Shown piece by piece: positions 1-9,195 of a stretch of 64,000 nt of DNA. Source of the stretch: Phialophora verrucosa (lineage: Eukaryota; Ascomycota; Eurotiomycetes; Chaetothyriales; Herpotrichiellaceae); NCBI GenBank assembly GCA_002099365.1, contig MSED01000006.1, positions 1,054,001 to 1,118,000 on the forward strand, given 5' to 3'. Below the pieces are notes generated by a model, which saw nothing but the letters and a program-made list of their open reading frames with translations, was not told the DNA's origin and did no database searches. How positions within the stretch are numbered: position 1 is the stretch's first letter; every line of letters starts with the position of its first letter. The position numbers were made by a program, and so were the translations under genes.

Positions 1-375
1 TACCGTGAAGAATACGCAGCGCACTGGAGCAAGACGGCCGACTCGGGAAGGGAAGTCGATGTGATTATCTGTCCCACCACGCCTGGGGCGGCGCCGTTGC
101 ACGACACGGCAAGATACTGGCCGTATACCAGTCAATGGAACCTGCTGGATTACCCGGCAGTGGTCTTCCCGGTCACGTTTGTGGACGTGGAGAAGGATAA
201 GAAAGAGGAAGGCTATGTGCCAATGAACGCGCAAGACAAGTACAACTACGATTTGTACGAGCCAGAGAAGTGGGTTGGTGCACCGGTGAGCTGTTGCATC
301 GTAGGCAGGAGGTATATGGACGAGAAGGTCATGGCAGCCTTGGAGGCGGTTGAAAAGGCAATGAGGAGGAAGTAG
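1..375 (+). CDS. Amidase (amidase-signature family), C-terminal end only
   Basis: Partial gene: the reading frame is open from base 1 and ends at a TAG at 373-375, so only about 124 C-terminal residues lie in the window. The sequence includes VIICPTTPGAAP, YWPYTSQWNLLDYPA and a GAPVSCCIVGRRYMDE stretch. This is the usual C-terminal part of fungal acetamidase/general amidases, which hydrolyse amides to acid plus ammonia with a Ser-cisSer-Lys triad. The triad and the amidase signature lie upstream of the window and cannot be checked. Family assignment is fairly secure; substrate is not known. Confidence 0.8.
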   Translation, partial: YREEYAAHWSKTADSGREVDVIICPTTPGAAPLHDTARYWPYTSQWNLLDYPAVVFPVTFVDVEKDKKEEGYVPMNAQDKYNYDLYEPEKWVGAPVSCCIVGRRYMDEKVMAALEAVEKAMRRK

Positions 376-1037
376 AGTAGCTGTGCACGCTTTCCTGCTC
401 CTTCAAACCGCCTCTAGAACGAATATCAGAGTTCTTCGGCTTGGGAGGCACTCACCTGGGAGACTTGAGTTGGCGCGGCAATGTTGTGTGCGACGCGTCA
501 ATTGCTACCTCCGTGTTGTTCAGCCGAGGACCATCGACGAAACAAGGGAGGAAGACTCTCTTTCCTCTTTGAGCCGAACGATTAAGGCGAGCTTTCCAAA
601 GACTTTTATTTGACTTTGTCGTGCCCCGCATCCATGCTGGGCATTACTCGTACAGGCGCTGATAAGGACTCTCTTTCCAAGTTGAGAGGCCCTTTGAATA
701 ACATGCTTCTTGATTTGTACCAGGCAAGTGGTGAGATCTCCGCCGCAACGTGGCAGAGCAGAATGTGGGTAAGAAAACAACCCTACTTGTGCACCGGACG
801 GAATAGGTAGGTGAGATGGGAACGCTCGTCCATCGCATTGGGCATTGGCCTGCATACTGTCGTTGTAGCTTCGGATCTCTTTCATCACATTGGAGTTGTA
901 CTGTGTAAGTATTTGAAGGCCTGTCTAGAGCACGAGCACGACCACACCTTTATCACACCCAGCAGCGGTGGCGAGAGTCAGTCTTGATTCAGCGTTTTCA
1001 GGCTTTTTATCGTCGTTGGTCTTCCTTCGTCGTCAGT
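376..1037. other. Intergenic region
   Basis: Holds the 3' flank of the amidase and the upstream region of the PhyH gene. Open frames here are short and overlap on both strands without recognisable domains. I see no gene. Confidence 0.6.
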
Positions 1038-2286
1038 ATGGCGCCCTCAGCGATCGAAATCCCCGTGATCATTCCAAAAACCTTCTCCACGCAGACGACC
1101 ACAAATGGAGCGATCCACAATGGGGATCTAAAAGGTCCTTCCTCGCCATTGCCAGAGGTGAAGAGCTTCGACGGAGCAAGCTGCTCGGTTGAAGAGTTGG
1201 TGGCCGCTCTTCGTGTCGCTGGCGGTGTGGTGATTCGCGGGTTGCTGAACGGCAACGAAATTGCTAGTCTCGAGAGGGACACAAGACCTTGGTTGGAGAA
1301 GGACAATGCCTGGGGGGAGGGAGGTGGTGGGGGTAAGTGCGCATTGCTCTGGCCGTCTTCATTGGATGCCTGGTCCCTGGTCGGACAGCACTCGAAGGAT
1401 GTTGCCAGGTTCAGAGGCGGAAAAATCATCGCTGATAATCCCTCCTTTCTGTGAATAGGCGAATTCTTCCCGAAAGAGACCCGTCGGGCTTTTGGCATGG
1501 TGACCAAGTCCAGAACATTTGCGGAACGGATCGTCGGACATCCTCTCTGGGCAGGAGTTACGGACGCTCTGTTGAGCAGCCAGGTACATTGGAATTGGGT
1601 GAGCATGGCGTGCTGCAACCCCCGGATTGATGGTTCGTGATTCTCCAGCACCGCAGCTGACACCTCCTTAGATTGGCGAGAAGAACGAGCCCTCCGTCTC
1701 CCGCCCACAGTTGAACAACACGATAGTCTTCAGCATAGGGCCCGGAGCTCGCGATCAAGCCTTGCACCGAGATGACTCGATCCACCATGTCTATCACCCA
1801 GCGGCCGCAACGCACGAGATCGGCCGGGACGCAGGTATAGGCTTCTTCGTCGCTGGCAAGAAAACCACCAAGCGGAACGGCGCTACCCGCTTCATACCGG
1901 GCTCGCACCTTTGGGACTACGCGGCGGGTCCGCCTCGTGAGGATCAAACCTTCTACGCGGAGCTGGAGCCGGGTGATGGGTTCATGGTGCTGTCTGGATG
2001 CTTTCACGGTGGGAGTGCGAATAAGACAGATCAACCCGGTGAGGATGGCGTCGTCAGGGAGGAGGAACGACTGGTATACAGTACATTCATGACGAGAGGG
2101 TATTTGAGGCAGGAGGAGAATCAGTATCTTGTCAATCCGGTTGAGAAGGTCAGGGAACTGCCCGACAGTTTGCAGGAATTGGTGGGATACGGGTTGAGCA
2201 AGCCATTCTTAGGGTGGGTTGACCTGAAAGATCCGATGCTGTGGTTGCATCCTGAGAGGCCGCAGAAGTCGGGGGATCTGTTCTAG
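1038..2286 (+). CDS. Phytanoyl-CoA dioxygenase (PhyH) family protein
   Basis: Exons 1038-1332, 1459-1598 and 1672-2286 give 349 residues. The introns begin GTAAGT and GTGAGC and end in AG, and frame is kept across both. The third exon carries the Fe(II)/2-oxoglutarate core: LHRDD supplies the first His and Asp (HxD), GCFHGG the distal His, and the segment TKRNGATRFIPGSHLW is typical of PhyH proteins. Family members hydroxylate a range of substrates, including acyl-CoAs and secondary metabolites. No peroxisomal PTS1 is seen (the C-terminus is GDLF), so lipid alpha-oxidation is not implied. The ATG at 1038 was chosen because it is the first in frame that gives a compact N-terminus; a longer open frame runs upstream to 984. 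Substrate unknown. Confidence 0.85.
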
Positions 2287-2825
2287 ATCAGGTGTATCCC
2301 TAGGAGAGCAGTTACACTTCACTCAAGATCCGGTTGTCAGAGCCTTTGAGCAAGGATGATGTATCACCTGGCCAAGGAATCATATGGAGATGGCACCTTG
2401 GGCAGGGCCAGACATCGCTGGTCGGTGGTAGATTTGAAGTCGAAACATTTAATCAATTAGGATAGCTCTTCGCTTCGTCGAAACTGGTGTCGACCAGTGT
2501 CGTAAGGACAACAAGTTAGAACGAAGCACATGAACTAATGATTGTCATAAGGGCGATGAGACGAACCCAAGTAGAAGTTATGGCAATGGCTAGGTGAACG
2601 AAAAGCAAAGCGCCCACGACAATGCGCGAGTCATGCACAGCCCACATGCGTCGATAAATGACTCGCCGCCACGCGACTTTTCTAAACAGCGACAGCGAAC
2701 ATGGATCTCGAACGAACCTCTTTCGTCGTGAAATCCCAGCTCCTATCAAGTAGCAGTTGCAGCTTTCGACGCCTGAGTGTAATCTCTCTAGAAGACTCTG
2801 CCTGCTTGATCGATTATTTGCAAAA
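2287..2825. other. Intergenic region
   Basis: 3' flank of the PhyH gene and promoter side of the CHY zinc-finger gene. No coding signal recognised. A 77-codon minus-strand frame at 2516-2749 has no recognisable features. Confidence 0.55.
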
Positions 2826-3484
2826 ATGTGGTAGGCTCACATTCCCCAGGGACAATTTTATTCCTGACTGACGGCGGGGAAAGCAAACATATCTTAAACG
2901 CACAAGTATCCATCCGATCGCCCTGCTGTAAGTAGGCACAGGATCTTGATGTTGGGTATGCTGCTCGCCTCACACTGATTTGCCGTCAAGGTCGAAAATG
3001 GTTCGACTGCGCAGAATGCCACGCCGAGCAAGAAACCCATCCGCTTATGCAGAGTTTTGACATGGTGAGTCAAAGCGTACATACTCATATCTGGTCGCGG
3101 GGCAACGAGGCTGACCACTGAACAGACTTTTATATGCAAGAAATGTAAGAAGGCATTTCGAAAGAACACGAAGGAATGGGATGAGAGGTAGGTCCCGTGC
3201 CACCACCGGCTCGGGCTCGACTTGTGTTCGCATTCTCAACAATGGTTGCAGTGACGAATACTGTCCCAATTGCGACAACCACTTTGTGATTGATGCGCTT
3301 ACGCCGAAGGCGGCACTTAAGGTAGAAGGAGAGGACGCAAGAGTAGATTCAAGGTGAGTGCTGTCGAAGGGTCTGACAGGAGGCAGCTAAAACCGGGAAC
3401 AGGATGCTCAAGGACGATCGCATCAAGCAGGAGGAACAGCAGACGATATTTGACATCAAGGGTGGGACGGAGAGACTGATTTGA
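2826..3484 (+). CDS. CHY-type zinc-finger protein (Hot13-like), six exons
   Basis: Exons 2826-2830, 2884-2927, 2991-3064, 3126-3187, 3252-3353 and 3403-3484 encode 122 residues. No single long frame reveals this gene. The first coding exon is only ATGTG, followed by a 53-nt intron. The protein opens MCKHILNAQ, then has SPCCRKWFDCAECHAE with HPL, CKKCKKAF and DEYCPNCDNHF: the ordered Cys/His pairs of a CHY zinc finger. Yeast Hot13, a small CHY protein of the mitochondrial intermembrane space, assists Tim13 and keeps Mia40 metal-free. This protein is about the same size, though orthology rather than simple family membership is inference. The last donor is uncertain: reading through gives ...GGTERLI and a stop at 3482-3484. 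Its 3' end converges with the proteasome gene. Confidence 0.8.
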
Positions 3485-3644
3485 CTTGAATCACAGCGAA
3501 TTGTGGGCTGATCAAGGCGTTGCACGGAGACAGTATGGTCTGGCTTGACCTAAAAGTGCCTCTTGACATCTTTATTCTGATTTGACCTATTGCCAGAACT
3601 CCAGTCGCTCATGCACATGATGATACAAGGCTCCTTCCTATCGC

Positions 3645-4607
3645 TCACTCGTCGGCTCCACCCTCGCCTTCAGGTCCTGGCCTCGTCGGGAGAGATGATG
3701 TGGCAGACGCCGCGGCGCCTCTAGCACCAGGCTTCTTCTTTGCCTGCTCCTCCTGCTTCTCCGCTTCGATTGTCTTGACGTACTGCTCGATCTGATCCGA
3801 GGGGAGCATCTCAATAGTCTTTCCAGGAGCCATAATGGCAATCTCAATATTCTTTGCACCTGTCTGAACGACTTCGAGCAGCGACTTGACGGTCAACGAA
3901 ATGGTTGCTTCTCGGTCCATATCGTCCTTGTGGTTTCGTTCGAGGAATTCGCGGACGGTCTTGCTAGATCGACCGATTGCGTTTGCTTTCCTGCATGTAA
4001 TCAGCAACAACTCGACCGTCCGAGGAGTTTCACCAACCATGCGGAATAAATGCCTGAGGGCTCAGTCTGGTATAGCTTTGGCTCCTTGTCGCCCTTGTCA
4101 AACCCAATAATGAGCGTACTGATACCAAACGGCCTGACACCACCACTCTGTGTGAATCTCTGCTGTACACCAGCAACATATTTCGTAATGTATTCGATAG
4201 TGACAGGGTCCTCGACCGTCAACCGATGTGATTGTGCCTCGACTCGCGCCTTGTCGATCAATATCCGGGCGTCGGCGTTGAGGCCAGCAAAGGCAAGGCA
4301 GACGTGAGTGTCAATGAGACCGATCTTTGATGGTGTGATTCTGGTGTCTTGTAGCTTCATCGCCGACCTCTTCTCGCAGCCAAGCACCACTATGTCCTTG
4401 CCCTTTACGCCCACGGCGCAGGTTCCTCGCTTTACTGCTTCAAGAGCATATTCGACCTGAAAGACGTGGCCATCGGGACTGCCCCAATTAGCCGCATTCG
4501 ACTGCGTGAGTAAATGTATTACCTGAAGACTGGATCCGTTAGCAGTGAGCATTCGACTGGGCAGAAACCGACTTACCGGAAAGAGCACGATCGTAGCCTG
4601 AAGCCAT
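3645..4607 (-). CDS. PRE6: 20S proteasome subunit alpha-4 (Pre6/PSMA7 type)
   Basis: Reading 5' to 3' on the minus strand, exons are 4607-4577, 4529-4523, 4478-4038 and 3990-3645, giving 274 residues. The N-terminus MASGYDRALSVFSPDGH, then QVEYALEAVKRGTCAVG and LQDTRITPSKIG, match the alpha-4 ring subunit of the 20S core. Later landmarks are QSGGVRPFG and YQTEPSGIYSAWKA. The residues V-F-S before PDGH come from a 7-nt exon (TCTTCAG at 4529-4523) flanked by introns of 47 and 44 nt, the first with a CTAAC branch site. Without it the frame and the conserved motif are lost. The C-terminal tail is charged (KQEEQAKKKPG...), as is usual for this subunit. It shares a 325-bp divergent promoter with the complex I gene. 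Confidence 0.93.
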
Positions 4608-4932
4608 GATGAAAGGTGATATATGCGGTGGGAAGTATTCGCAAAGCGCTCCAGCTGCTCTGCTCGCGGTGGACTTGTGCTTGGATTGTTGGGTGTAGAA
4701 GCAGTGCAATGCTGTTTGGAAATGCCCAAAGTGCTTGTCAAATTGGCGGCTGCATCTACACGCAACGCGATGCTGCCTTGAACAAATGGCCGCATGCTCC
4801 GCCATAGTGCATCTACGGTGAGCTTGTGCACTTGCACAGCAGTAAGCTCTCCGATTGGCTGACTATTGAGCTTCACTCGTCTCTCTCCTCGACATCAGAC
4901 ACATCTCAATTGCCATAGACCTTACTGCGACC
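4608..4932. promoter_or_regulatory. Divergent promoter between proteasome alpha-4 and complex I subunit genes
   Basis: 325 bp between two start codons pointing away from each other. It must carry control signals for both housekeeping genes. I do not recognise a specific proteasome-type element. Confidence 0.5.
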
Positions 4933-5782
4933 ATGGCTTCCCTCATCCCCGCCCTGAGAGCGCGGGTGCACCATTCCGCACGGTTATGTACGAGGCGGAT
5001 CAGCACATCAACCTATCTGTTACGACAAGGACCCGGCACTGGCGAGAATTTCGAACAGGCGAATGACCCTACCCCACGAACAGAAACTCCCAATGTATCC
5101 AAGACAAACGAAATGGCAGTTGGCGCGAGTGGCAGCCGAGATGCACCATTGCAAGAGTCGCAGGAGGTAGCGGAGAAGGCAAGAGTCATGCAAGCCCCGA
5201 ACAGAGCGAACGTCTGGTCACGGAATCAGATGCCCAGAGAGCTCGCCATGACTGGACCTAGATTTGAACAAACGATCATTGAGGCTCAGGTAGGAACCCA
5301 AAACCCGTGCTTGCGAGAGCTTGTGCTGAAAGTCTCCTTTCCAGCCTCGACCCTATGCTGCGATCGAGCTGATCCACAAACAACCTGTTCGGTGGGTCGA
5401 CACGAAGATTGTCGCTTGTGACGGCGGCGGCGGGCCATTGGGGCATCCGAGGATCTTCATCAATACTGACAGACCTCAAATCTGCTGGTGCACATACTGC
5501 GGCCTCCCTTATGTAAGTATACATCAGACAAGCACCGGCCCATCCTTTCGGGCGCATGGGACGAACAACTGACGATTGCCGCGACAGGCCCACAAAAAGA
5601 ACAAGGCTCATCTCGAGTCACTACCCTCGACTACATACCCTCTTGCCCCGACGGGCGACCCAGACGAGGTTCAGATGCCATCCAGTCCGAGTCAGAAGGG
5701 TGAGATACAGGGACAATTTCCGATCCTCAAGGGTGAACATGAGGCGGAGAGTGTTACCAATACATCATTTGAACAGAGATGA
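4933..5782 (+). CDS. NADH:ubiquinone oxidoreductase zinc subunit (NDUFS6/NUMM type)
   Basis: Exons 4933-5289, 5345-5512 and 5588-5782 encode 239 residues. The N-terminus (MASLIPALRARVHHSARL...) is rich in Arg and Ser without acidic residues, a likely mitochondrial presequence. The second exon holds the diagnostic core: VACDGGGGPLGHPRIFIN, then ICWCTYCGLPY. This supplies the Cys-His-Cys-Cys zinc site of the NDUFS6 family, a peripheral-arm subunit of complex I. The tail after PYAHKKN is unusually long and Ser/Pro/Glu-rich (about 60 residues) compared with animal NDUFS6. Both introns have clear GTA(A/G)G donors and CAG acceptors. Confidence 0.92.
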
Positions 5783-7264
5783 CGGGCAAAGCGGTCGCGG
5801 GAGAAGCCCACAATTGTACATACTTCGATTGAAGAAAGGATGCTCAAGCATCCCCATCCCGGAAGTGGTCTACGCATCAGCAAATCTGCATTTTATACGA
5901 CTGGAAAGAAAACCCTCGACCATGTGCCTATCGGCTGTCAAATCAACGTATGACTGGAGTGTCGACCAACGCTTCAGCTTCAGCCCTGCGGCATGTAATA
6001 TATCCAGCACTTCGTTTGCTCTTCAACTGCAGTGGAGCCTCTGTCCCAGCCTAGACGTTTTCGACACAACTATGGCCTCCCTGTATCTCTTTCGGTCTCA
6101 ATTACCTTATCCTGCATTCCAACGGGCTCCAAGGGCCTACCTGATATGATACGCTCCCCAAGAATGAACTTCCAGTTGGCCTTGAGGGACTGCGTTCCTT
6201 GTCTGCAGGAAGGAACCGGTAGAATCCCGATCTTGGTATCTCGACACCTCGACACCTCAGTGGCAGAATTGCCATGACCGCCAGGGCGGAGGCGGTGGGC
6301 GAGGAGCGGCTATTCTTTCCTACCTGCTATGAGTCCTTACGTCGTTTTTCCAACTAAACCGCCGGTGCGGTCGGATTGGCAAGTGCCTCGAGACATCTCT
6401 CTGCGGAGTTTAACCGCGAACGATAGCCTGTCGTGGAACCACATTTGGTGCATGCTTGGGGATGTGTGTCTTCAGAAGGTGTTGCCGTCCAGGCCATTTC
6501 GTATAAGCACCGATGGGTTTGGTCTATCTTTGCCCGGAGCCAAAGCAAATGAGTACTTTGACTTCTCTGTGGACACCATCACGAGGGAAGTGGCGTATCT
6601 TTGGGCTTCAGTTGTCCAACATCGTGATTCACCAAACAAAACTTTGCCTAGTAAATGTATCTCACGTGATAAAAATTGGACGATGACTTCTCAAGCCTTG
6701 AAAGCACTTGATCCCACTGATTGTTTCAAATCGTACTTCTTGGGTGAGGGATGGTAGAGTGGTCTCAGCTGCTGCATTCAAAACGAATGCGAATGCGAGT
6801 GTGAGCTGACACGATTGATGAGAATGGAAGGATGAAGCCGCGATCTAGATCAGCAGGATATGGGGAAAGCTGCGATCATTTTTCTATGATTTCTTCGGGA
6901 GAGCGACAGGAGCTCCACAAGCATGAGGGGCATCATGGATCTCTCTTTCTTCATAAAGAACTGACCAAGCGCTAGCTGTTAAACTCATTTCAATACGGTT
7001 GTGGACAAGATCATGAAAGTGAGGCACAGTCGAGGGCAAAGAAAGATGGCACGGCCGCATTGTGGCTGATCGCGCCAAGAAGTATATTCTGTACGAAGCC
7101 GTTCAAAGAGCCATCTGGATTCCGTTCTTCTTCCCCAAATTACAATATCCTCCATCAACCATCAAATATGCGCCCGTCATGAGCTGCTGCGCGGCCTTAA
7201 GAGAAAGGACTTTGGTGCCTAGGAGTCTTGGGGCTTACCTAGCCTCCGCATCTTCATCCGGGAC
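5783..7264. other. Gene-poor stretch
   Basis: About 1.5 kb with no recognised gene. The longest frame (6329-6757 plus, 142 codons) has no motif I know, no signal peptide and no convincing introns, so I do not call it. A short direct repeat (TCGACACC twice) is at about 6240-6255. The region marks the change from housekeeping genes to the catabolic region. Confidence 0.5.
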
Positions 7265-7590
7265 ATGTACCGCCGGGATGACATTGTGAATCACAATGCA
7301 TTTCCTCCAAGCTATCCTACCGGACAAGAAATTGACCCCCTGTCATCCTCCTCCACGTCGACAAGCAACAATACTGTTGCCAGTCATGATGGTAGTCCAG
7401 CAGACAAACAGAAGAATGTGGACACCGGTATCATTCACGAAGACCCTATGGCGAAACAAATTGAAGATGGCGTCGAGTAAAAGTCCATGAAGTGGTGGCA
7501 GGCTGGGACGGTCATGCTCGCCGAAAACAACCTCAATGTAATCCTGTCACTCCCTGCAGCAATGGCAACTCTAGGCTTCCTAACGGCCCT
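7265..7590 (+). pseudogene. Remnant of an Aa_trans-type neutral amino-acid permease
   Basis: The frame from 7265 reads a hydrophilic N-terminus ending in EDPMAKQIEDGVE. A TAA follows at 7478-7480, and the same frame continues KSMKWWQAGTVMLAE and LSLPAAMATLGF. That resembles the conserved start of fungal transmembrane amino-acid transporters (Aa_trans family), where KWWQAG opens the first membrane helix and a Tyr usually sits where the stop is. Similarity fades after about 7585 and no further membrane helices follow, so the gene is both stopped and truncated. Identification is from a short match, so moderate confidence. Confidence 0.5.
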
Positions 7591-7879
7591 TGAACTTCTG
7601 AACGGTAATAGAAGTTGGAAAAGAGAATTACTTTACGGGGCTTTAGGTCGATGTTGGAGGAGATTCTTACTACGCCCTCGGGCACAATGGCATCAATGTC
7701 GGCCCTTGACGATGCTCAATGGGGCACCGCCCTGGACATCGACGCTCCCAGGAGCTGAAGAGAAACCCCACTACCGACAGTAGGTCACTCAGAGAAGAGA
7801 AAGAATCTGCATATCCTCTAAGTTCATGCTCATCAAATTCTAGACTCGATTCGTCCTCGCCCTCCCTCAACCTCTGCCA

Positions 7880-8809
7880 TCAGTCTGTTACTACCCTCCC
7901 TGCGTGCATTCCACCGGTAACAAGTATCTCAGCGCCCGTGGTATAAGCAGAAGCATCGCTCAAGAAGTACAGTGCCGCCCCCGTCAGGTCGTTACGGTTT
8001 CCAATTCGCCTCATGGGCGGTGCATTCTCCATGATGTGGACCAGCTCAGGGTTCTTTTCGCGTAGAACTTGGGTCATGTCGCTCTGGATATACCCGGGCG
8101 AGATGATATTGCAACGGATGTTGAGCGGAGCCAACTCGACCGCCAAAGCGGTACTCAGCATCTTCACGGCCCCTTTGGAGGCGTTATACGAGGACAACAG
8201 CGTGCGCGGGATTGCGACATGCGCGCACATGGACGAAATAAACAGCAAACTGCCCCCTGTGCCTTGTTTCTGCATCTGTTGCGCCGCCAACTGCGTAGTG
8301 AAGAATGTCCCATTGACCTATACAGTGTCAACACTGATATCGCCAACGTCGACAAAGGGGATAAACACACATTGATGTCCATCACCTTTCTGACCGTGTT
8401 CCAGTCCTGCTCGAGAAACGGTCCTTCAGCCGCGATACCCGCAGCCGTCACGCTGCGGACGTGTCAGCAAGCGACACCTTGTGGAGACATCTGCTCGACT
8501 TAGCACTTACCACCCGTCGAGCGTGCCCAGATTTTCCATCGCCTGGGCAAACGCGTGCCTCAGGCTCTCGTCGCTCGTCACGTCGGCGCGGATGTACTTG
8601 ACCTTGACGCTGAAATCGCTCTCGAGCGTGTCAAAATCTGGCACGGCCTTGTCCAAGACATCGAACACGACAACGTTCCCGCCCATTTCGGCGATGGCGC
8701 GTACGATAGCGTACCCGATGCCTCGACCGCCTCCGGTGACGATGTAGTTGCGCCCCGTGAGCTCGAACATCGGCCGCACGGGCTTGAGGTCGCCATCGTG
8801 GAGGGTCAT
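7880..8809 (-). CDS. Short-chain dehydrogenase/reductase (classical SDR)
   Basis: Exons 8809-8511, 8452-8371 and 8317-7880 encode 272 residues, normal for a classical SDR. Features in order: TGGGRGIG dinucleotide loop near residue 25, FDV strand end, VTAAGIA (the NNAG-like motif), ISSM with the catalytic Ser, YNASK with catalytic Tyr and Lys, and ISPGYIQSDM. It resembles fungal polyol/arabinitol-type NAD(P) dehydrogenases, so alcohol-ketone interconversion is likely; substrate unknown. The frame extends upstream to an ATG at 8905, but a TATAAATA lies inside that extension at 8878-8871. I therefore prefer the ATG at 8809. It is codirectional with the BVMO gene upstream, which could supply or consume its ketone product. 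Confidence 0.88.
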
Positions 8810-8870
8810 TGCTGCTGCCTTTTCAGACTTTGGCAGAGACGACCAACATTTCACTGCTGAATCGTGCAGG

Positions 8871-8878
8871 TATTTATA
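8871..8878 (-). promoter_or_regulatory. TATA box candidate for the SDR gene
   Basis: TATAAATA on the minus strand, about 62 bases upstream of the preferred SDR start at 8809. Its position argues against the longer N-terminal extension to 8905. The rest of 8879-9195 shows nothing beyond the 3' flank of the BVMO gene. Confidence 0.45.
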
Positions 8879-9195
8879 CTCTTCTGGCTCAGACATTCCC
8901 CACACCTACACCCGCCCATGCGTCCGGTCAAGCTCCCTAGGCTCACAATCGGTCACACCCAAACAAAAATACGCGCGGGGTAGCATCGAGCGCGGAAAAT
9001 CTGTGCCGTGGAACAAGTCAGTCCTTGTAGGGTTTCCCAGCCTCGGCTGTGTGGACTATGTACCACAGGTTAAACCTCGCCTAATGGCCGATCTCGCTTC
9101 TACGATGGCCATCATTGAAAACAGCATACTACGCGTTACTTTACATTGCATTCCGGAACGACTTCCAAGCTGCAATGAAACTCTGGGCGGCCGGG

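Noticed and set aside
1007..1708. 233-codon minus-strand frame over the PhyH gene
   Set aside because: Antisense to three conserved exons of the PhyH gene and without recognisable features.
5556..6149. 197-codon plus frame overlapping the end of the complex I gene
   Set aside because: Overlaps the conserved exon 3 in another frame; composition and content are not protein-like.
6329..6757. 142-codon plus frame in the gene-poor stretch
   Set aside because: No known motif, signal peptide or splicing support; length is near that expected by chance.
8511..8905. Longer SDR start at 8905
   Set aside because: A TATA box falls inside the extension and the extra residues are not usual in the family.
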